From contig NZ_AP019400.1 of the NCBI RefSeq assembly GCF_004295585.1, positions 2,571,501 through 2,635,500 on the forward strand: a stretch of DNA of 64,000 nt. The letters run 5' to 3'. Below the pieces are notes generated by a model. It was not told where the DNA came from and did not search any database. It saw only the letters and a list, made by a program, of their open reading frames with translations. A program made the position numbers and the translations under genes. The stretch comes from Cohnella abietis (GTDB taxonomy: Bacteria > Bacillota > Bacilli > Paenibacillales > Paenibacillaceae). Position 1 is the first letter of the stretch. Each line of letters starts with the position of its first letter. Shown here piece after piece: positions 60,505 through 64,000 of this stretch.

Positions 60505-61551
60505 ATGAAAAGTCTTGTCACGGATGGCAAGGGCGGGCTAGACGTCGTTGAAGTAACCCGTCCTGCCTACAATGAATATCAGGCTCTCGTGAAGATGGAA
60601 AGCTGCGGTTTATGCCGTGGAACTGACACGAAGCTTATCCAAGGCAAGTTCAAAGGCTTCGATTCGTATCCGGCCATACTTGGTCACGAAGGAGTCGGTC
60701 GGGTCGTCGAGGTAGGAAACGCCGTCAAAAGCTTCAAAATCGGAGACTTGGTGCTGCTGCCTTTCGTTGAAGGAATGACAGAAGAGAAGTACCACTCCGG
60801 CTGGGGCGCATTCTCGGAGTACGCCGTCGTGGGCGATGCACAGGCACTGATTGCAGACGATAAAGGGCCGGGGAATTCTCTTTTCTCCGAGGCTTATTAT
60901 GCGCAACAGATTGTTCCGGATGATATTCCGGTAGTCGATGCTGCAATGATTGTTACATTCCGGGAGGTCCTCGCCGCTTGCCGCAGGTTCGGTTTTCAAG
61001 CAGGAGAGAGTATCGTTATTTTCGGAGCCGGACCGGTAGGACTTACCTTCGCGAAATTCGCTAAGCTGCTAGGGATGGCCCCTGTTGTTGTTTCCGTCAA
61101 TCGCGACGAGAAGCTCCAGGAGGCGCTTGATGCGGGTGCTGATTATGCTTTCAATAGTCGCAAAACGGACATTGTGAGTGAAGTTCGCAAGCTTTTTCCA
61201 AATGGAGTCGATTACGCGGTTGATGCGATTGGAGCGAATGAGGTTCTTGCCCAATCCATGAAGCTAGTGCGCAATGACGGTAAAATCTGCTGCTACGGAG
61301 TATCCTCTGAGCTGAAAATGGAGCTCGACTGGAGCAAAGCCGCCTATAACTGGTCACTACATTTCCTGCAATGGCCATCTAAGCTCGAAGAATCACAATG
61401 TCATGATCAGATCATTTCATGGATTCGTTCCGGAGAGCTAGTCCCAGCTGACTATATCTCTGATGTGCTGGATTTTTCCGATATCGGAGGCCTTGGCGAC
61501 TACTTAGAAAAAGGTCGAATTAACAAAAAAATGATAATCCGTTTTGGATAA
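60505..61551 (+). CDS. Zinc-dependent alcohol/polyol dehydrogenase
   Basis: Medium-chain dehydrogenase of 348 residues. Zinc and structural signatures: ESCGLCRGTDTKLIQG (Cys ligand), then LGHEGVGRVVEVG with His-Glu. It lacks the four-Cys structural zinc lobe, as sorbitol-type members may. The NAD fold is GAGPVGLTFAKFAKLLGM. It would oxidise a sugar or sugar-derived polyol. Start ATG 60505 behind CAAGGAGGC. It sits between the importer and a SMP-30 lactonase-like gene, so dehydrogenase then lactonase is a sensible order of steps. Confidence 0.9.
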   Translation: MKSLVTDGKGGLDVVEVTRPAYNEYQALVKMESCGLCRGTDTKLIQGKFKGFDSYPAILGHEGVGRVVEVGNAVKSFKIGDLVLLPFVEGMTEEKYHSGWGAFSEYAVVGDAQALIADDKGPGNSLFSEAYYAQQIVPDDIPVVDAAMIVTFREVLAACRRFGFQAGESIVIFGAGPVGLTFAKFAKLLGMAPVVVSVNRDEKLQEALDAGADYAFNSRKTDIVSEVRKLFPNGVDYAVDAIGANEVLAQSMKLVRNDGKICCYGVSSELKMELDWSKAAYNWSLHFLQWPSKLEESQCHDQIISWIRSGELVPADYISDVLDFSDIGGLGDYLEKGRINKKMIIRFG

Positions 61552-61569
61552 AAAAGGGGTATATTTCAT

Positions 61570-62571
61570 ATGATAACACCACAATTGTTCGCTAAATTGC
61601 CTGAGGATATTGCAGTTACCCCCGATGCTTTTGCAATCGATTCTCAAGGCCGTCTAATTCTGTCTTGTCCTAACTACGCAGATCCAACAAAGCAGGGCTG
61701 TCTGCTTCGGTTCAAAGAAGATCGGGTTCCCGTGAAATGGGCAGACGTTCCTCTTCACCCCGAAACAGGAAAAGCTCATCCAATGGGTATCGCTTTCGGT
61801 CCTGATGGTGACTTGTACGTCTGTGATAATCAAGGCTGGTCTGGAGCGCCTGAGCTTATGTTCAAAGGACGAATCCTGCGTCTTCGTATCAACGAGGAAG
61901 GCGAAGTTGTCCGCACGACGGTTGTAGCCTCTGATATGGAGCATCCAAACGGAATTCGAATTAGAGATGGCTATTTGTACGTGACTCAGAGCCTACTAAC
62001 TAAAGTTCAGGATCCAAGCGGGCTGCTCGTAAGCTGCGTCTACAAATTCGCTTTGGATGATGAGGATATTGTCGTTACAAATACGTTAGAGGATCCTAAC
62101 ATCTGGACAACATTCCTTACGCACAAGCTGGATTGCCAGTATGGAGCAGACGGTATCGTTTTTGATAAAGCCGGAGTCCTTTACGTTGGTAATTTCGGTG
62201 ATGGAGCTATTCATCGTATTGTCTCTAACGAGGACGGCACTGTACGCAGCAATGAGGTTTGGGCGCAGGATCAGGCTCAGCTTCAAAGCACGGACGGCAT
62301 GATTTTCGATGAAGCTGGCAATCTGTACATTGCTGATTTCTCAGCTAACGCTATTGGTACGGTTACGCCCGATGGTAAAGTATCCCGCCTGGCACAAAGC
62401 CCTGATACAGATGGTCTGAACGGAGAGCTTGATCAACCTGGTGAGCCGGTTGTATGGAATGGCATACTTGTTGTCTCATGCTTCAACTTAGTTACAGGAC
62501 CGGACAAAGTGAATACGAAGCATGAGCTTCCAGCTACGCTGTCCTTCTTGGATCTGTCGAAATTAGCATAG
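61570..62571 (+). CDS. SMP-30/gluconolactonase-like protein
   Basis: Six-bladed beta-propeller of 333 residues. Repeated blade motifs GDLYVCDNQGW, GYLYVTQSLL, GVLYVGNFGDGAIHRI and GNLYIADFSANAIG define the SMP-30/LRE family. Calcium-binding acidic residues recur in these blades. Such enzymes hydrolyse sugar lactones formed by an upstream dehydrogenase, here probably the neighbouring zinc enzyme. Start ATG 61570; ribosome site AAAAGGGG. No signal peptide, so cytoplasmic. The operon seems to end here: a hairpin and operator copy 4 follow. Confidence 0.88.
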   Translation: MITPQLFAKLPEDIAVTPDAFAIDSQGRLILSCPNYADPTKQGCLLRFKEDRVPVKWADVPLHPETGKAHPMGIAFGPDGDLYVCDNQGWSGAPELMFKGRILRLRINEEGEVVRTTVVASDMEHPNGIRIRDGYLYVTQSLLTKVQDPSGLLVSCVYKFALDDEDIVVTNTLEDPNIWTTFLTHKLDCQYGADGIVFDKAGVLYVGNFGDGAIHRIVSNEDGTVRSNEVWAQDQAQLQSTDGMIFDEAGNLYIADFSANAIGTVTPDGKVSRLAQSPDTDGLNGELDQPGEPVVWNGILVVSCFNLVTGPDKVNTKHELPATLSFLDLSKLA

Positions 62572-62590
62572 ACGCTAGGCTACGATTTTT

Positions 62591-62637
62591 ACGAAGAACG
62601 GCGACTCGCCAGGTGCGAGAAAACGTTTGTTCTTCGT
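62591..62637 (+). other. Hairpin between lactonase and dehydrogenase genes
   Basis: ACGAAGAAC (62591-62599) pairs with GTTCTTCGT (62629-62637); GGCGA-C-TCGCC is an inner hairpin directly after the left arm. No T-run, so weak terminator or regulatory stem beside operator copy 4. Confidence 0.55.
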
Positions 62638-62648
62638 ATTACATCCAT

Positions 62649-62670
62649 ATGTCATGACAAATTGACATTA
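62649..62670 (+). promoter_or_regulatory. GntR-type operator, copy 4 (before the hydroxyacid dehydrogenase)
   Basis: ATGTCATGACAA at 62649-62660 with TTGACATTA after it; inside, GTCATGAC is a perfect palindrome. It differs from the other copies at two of the 12 core positions, so it may be the weakest or a variant site. Confidence 0.6.
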
Positions 62671-62696
62671 GGACTGATTTGGAAGGTGGAAGTAAC

Positions 62697-63650
62697 ATGA
62701 ATAAAGTGCTCATAACTCCGAAATCTTATCATTATTACAAAGATAAAGCTTTTGAAATGCTGCGCGCCAAAGGGTATGAGCCGATTGAAAACCAAACTGG
62801 TCGCACACTGACCGAGGATGAAATCATCGAGCTTGCCAAGGAAGGCGTCGTTGGCGTCATTGTTGGAGTCGATCCGATGCCTGCACGTGTACTCGAGCAG
62901 CTGAAGGATGTACGGGCTGTCTCGAAATATGGAATGGGTGTCGACAATATTGACACTGGGCGTGCGGGTGAGCTTGGCATTCAGGTCCGGGCTGCGCAAG
63001 GAACGAACAATGTATCAGTTGCAGAGCTGGCAATCGGACTTATTTTCGCTGCATCGCGTCATTTACCAGCTATGAGTGCGAAGGTTAAGCAAGGAAGCTG
63101 GGATCGTATTCTAGGTCGGGAGCTCACAGGTAAAACTGTAGGGATTGTCGGCGGTGGTCAAATCGGCTTTGAGGTTGCTAAGCGGGCGCGCGGATTGGAG
63201 ATGGACGTGTCTGTGTATGACCCGTTCCTGAAGGATGATGCGTTCGCGGATCAGCCGGGCATTCGACTCGTTCGTGACTTAGATGCCTTATTCGCTAGCT
63301 CAGATTACATTTCACTTCACGTACCCGCAGTACCGGACACTTACCATCTGATTAATGCTCGGACTCTTGCTCTTATGAAGCCTTCCGCCATACTCATTAA
63401 TACTTCGCGTGGGGAGCTTATCGATGAGGAAGCACTATATGATGCTCTTGTAGATGGCAAGCTTTCTGGGGCGGCAGTTGATGTTTTCTCCAGTGAGCCT
63501 CCGCAGCCGGGTAATAAGCTCGTCGCTTTGGATCAATTTATTTTAACCTCCCATACGGGTGCGTTTACTTATGAAGCTATAGAGAAAATGGTCCTACGTT
63601 CGACGATCAACCTGCTCGATATGCTAGAGCAAAGTGAAGCGTTGGCTTAA
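62697..63650 (+). CDS. D-2-hydroxyacid dehydrogenase (phosphoglycerate-dehydrogenase type)
   Basis: NAD-dependent enzyme of 317 residues. Cofactor motif TVGIVGGGQIGFEVAKRA; catalytic Arg and Glu in NTSRGELIDEEAL; catalytic His in ILTSHTGAFTYEA. The N-terminal substrate lobe contains VSKYGMGVDNIDTGRA, typical of the phosphoglycerate/hydroxypyruvate group. A frame from 62679 is longer, but GGAAGGTGG precedes ATG 62697. It reduces a 2-keto acid, or oxidises a 2-hydroxy acid, derived from the cluster's sugar. Controlled by operator copy 4; the shikimate-dehydrogenase-like gene follows after 27 nt. Confidence 0.9.
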   Translation: MNKVLITPKSYHYYKDKAFEMLRAKGYEPIENQTGRTLTEDEIIELAKEGVVGVIVGVDPMPARVLEQLKDVRAVSKYGMGVDNIDTGRAGELGIQVRAAQGTNNVSVAELAIGLIFAASRHLPAMSAKVKQGSWDRILGRELTGKTVGIVGGGQIGFEVAKRARGLEMDVSVYDPFLKDDAFADQPGIRLVRDLDALFASSDYISLHVPAVPDTYHLINARTLALMKPSAILINTSRGELIDEEALYDALVDGKLSGAAVDVFSSEPPQPGNKLVALDQFILTSHTGAFTYEAIEKMVLRSTINLLDMLEQSEALA

Positions 63651-63677
63651 CGACCGAACCAAAGGAGAGATTCTCAT

Positions 63678-64000
63678 ATGATTTTACCTAACAAAGCGAC
63701 CCGCCCGACGATGTATTTCATTGGCGTGACGACGGGAAAATCGTCCATTATGAAGCTATTTCCAGAATGGGCGACAATCCTTGGACTCGAAGGTGCAGAA
63801 ATTAAAGGAATAGATATTGGCATTCATGCCGATCCCGAGGAATACCGCAAAGTTGTTGAGTTCATCCGGGACGATGAGCTGTCCATGGGTGCGCTAGTAA
63901 CTACGCATAAAATTGATTTGTATGACGCTGCCAAGGATTTGTTCGATGAGCTAGATCCTTACGCGACTATGTTCGGAGAGCTTTCCTCCATCTCGAAGGA
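63678..64000 (+). CDS. Shikimate dehydrogenase-like protein (3' end outside window)
   Basis: N-terminal 107 residues only. They match the substrate-binding domain of the shikimate/quinate dehydrogenase superfamily: YFIGVTTGKSSIMKLFPEW, then GALVTTHKIDLYD. The latter corresponds to the G..VT.P.K loop with the catalytic Lys78; here Thr-His replaces the usual Pro, so substrate preference may differ from shikimate. ATG 63678 has AAAGGAGAG ahead. Being co-directional with sugar-acid enzymes, it may act on a cyclic polyol or a branched keto acid rather than in aromatic synthesis. Confidence 0.78.
   Translation, partial: MILPNKATRPTMYFIGVTTGKSSIMKLFPEWATILGLEGAEIKGIDIGIHADPEEYRKVVEFIRDDELSMGALVTTHKIDLYDAAKDLFDELDPYATMFGELSSISK

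Noticed and set aside
1-64000. tRNA, rRNA, prophage, integrase or insertion sequence
   Set aside because: None recognised by eye on either strand; no transposase- or integrase-like frames are present.

Overview
The window reads as a chromosomal stretch of a mid-GC, spore-forming Firmicute of the Paenibacillaceae type (Paenibacillus, Cohnella or similar). The reasons are internal. Shine-Dalgarno sequences are strong, with frequent TTG and GTG starts. There are several LplB/YtcP-type sugar ABC transporters with YesM/YesN-type two-component systems and a membrane-anchored AraC regulator. There is a YtaF-like sporulation membrane protein, a Bacillus-style cydABCD operon, and secreted proteins with 'copper amine oxidase-like' stalk domains. 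No rRNA, tRNA, phage, transposase or CRISPR array was recognised. The species assignment is inference.

Layout. 1-9.4 kb: tail of an aldo/keto reductase, then a carbohydrate ABC importer (two permeases and a binding lipoprotein), its YesM/YesN pair and a family 3 glycosidase. 9.4-13.7 kb: a resistance-like cassette (DHA2 efflux pump, TetX-like flavoprotein, metallo-hydrolase, TetR regulator) behind a palindromic operator. 13.8-17.5 kb: a copper group (DUF2269 membrane protein, a two-cupredoxin protein, a modular multicopper oxidase). 17.5-21.4 kb: a nested-hairpin element, a YtaF-like gene, a possible micro-ORF leader, then small redox/stress genes with TetR and HxlR regulators. 21.4-29.3 kb: respiration (SCO, cytochrome c, cydABCD) and an orphan NarL-type regulator.

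29.3-38.3 kb: a 51-bp repeat array, a lipoprotein, a LysR/efflux pair, and a minus-strand operon (GDPD-like protein, response regulator, sensor kinase, CynX-type MFS). A small exported FN3-like protein follows. 38.6-52.2 kb: a carbohydrate island with a GH95 fucosidase, a DUF3231 protein, a YesS-type AraC regulator, a second 51-bp repeat array, an ABC importer, a GH42 beta-galactosidase and an aldose-epimerase-like protein. 52.4-64 kb: a GntR-controlled catabolic cluster with GH105, PfkB kinase, TIM-barrel isomerase, Gfo/Idh dehydrogenase, CUT1 importer, zinc alcohol dehydrogenase, SMP-30 lactonase, D-2-hydroxyacid dehydrogenase and a shikimate-dehydrogenase-like enzyme.

The strongest non-routine observations are these. 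(i) Two tandem arrays 15 kb apart share a 51-bp period and related units. (ii) Four copies of a GntR-type operator delimit the 52-64 kb cluster, whose enzyme set does not match a pathway I can name. (iii) A nested triple-stem element at 17.55-17.77 kb is flanked by 8-bp direct repeats. (iv) A micro-ORF has a strong ribosome site, alternative hairpins and a terminator but no downstream partner. (v) Two hairpin terminators share a conserved loop and compensatory stem changes.
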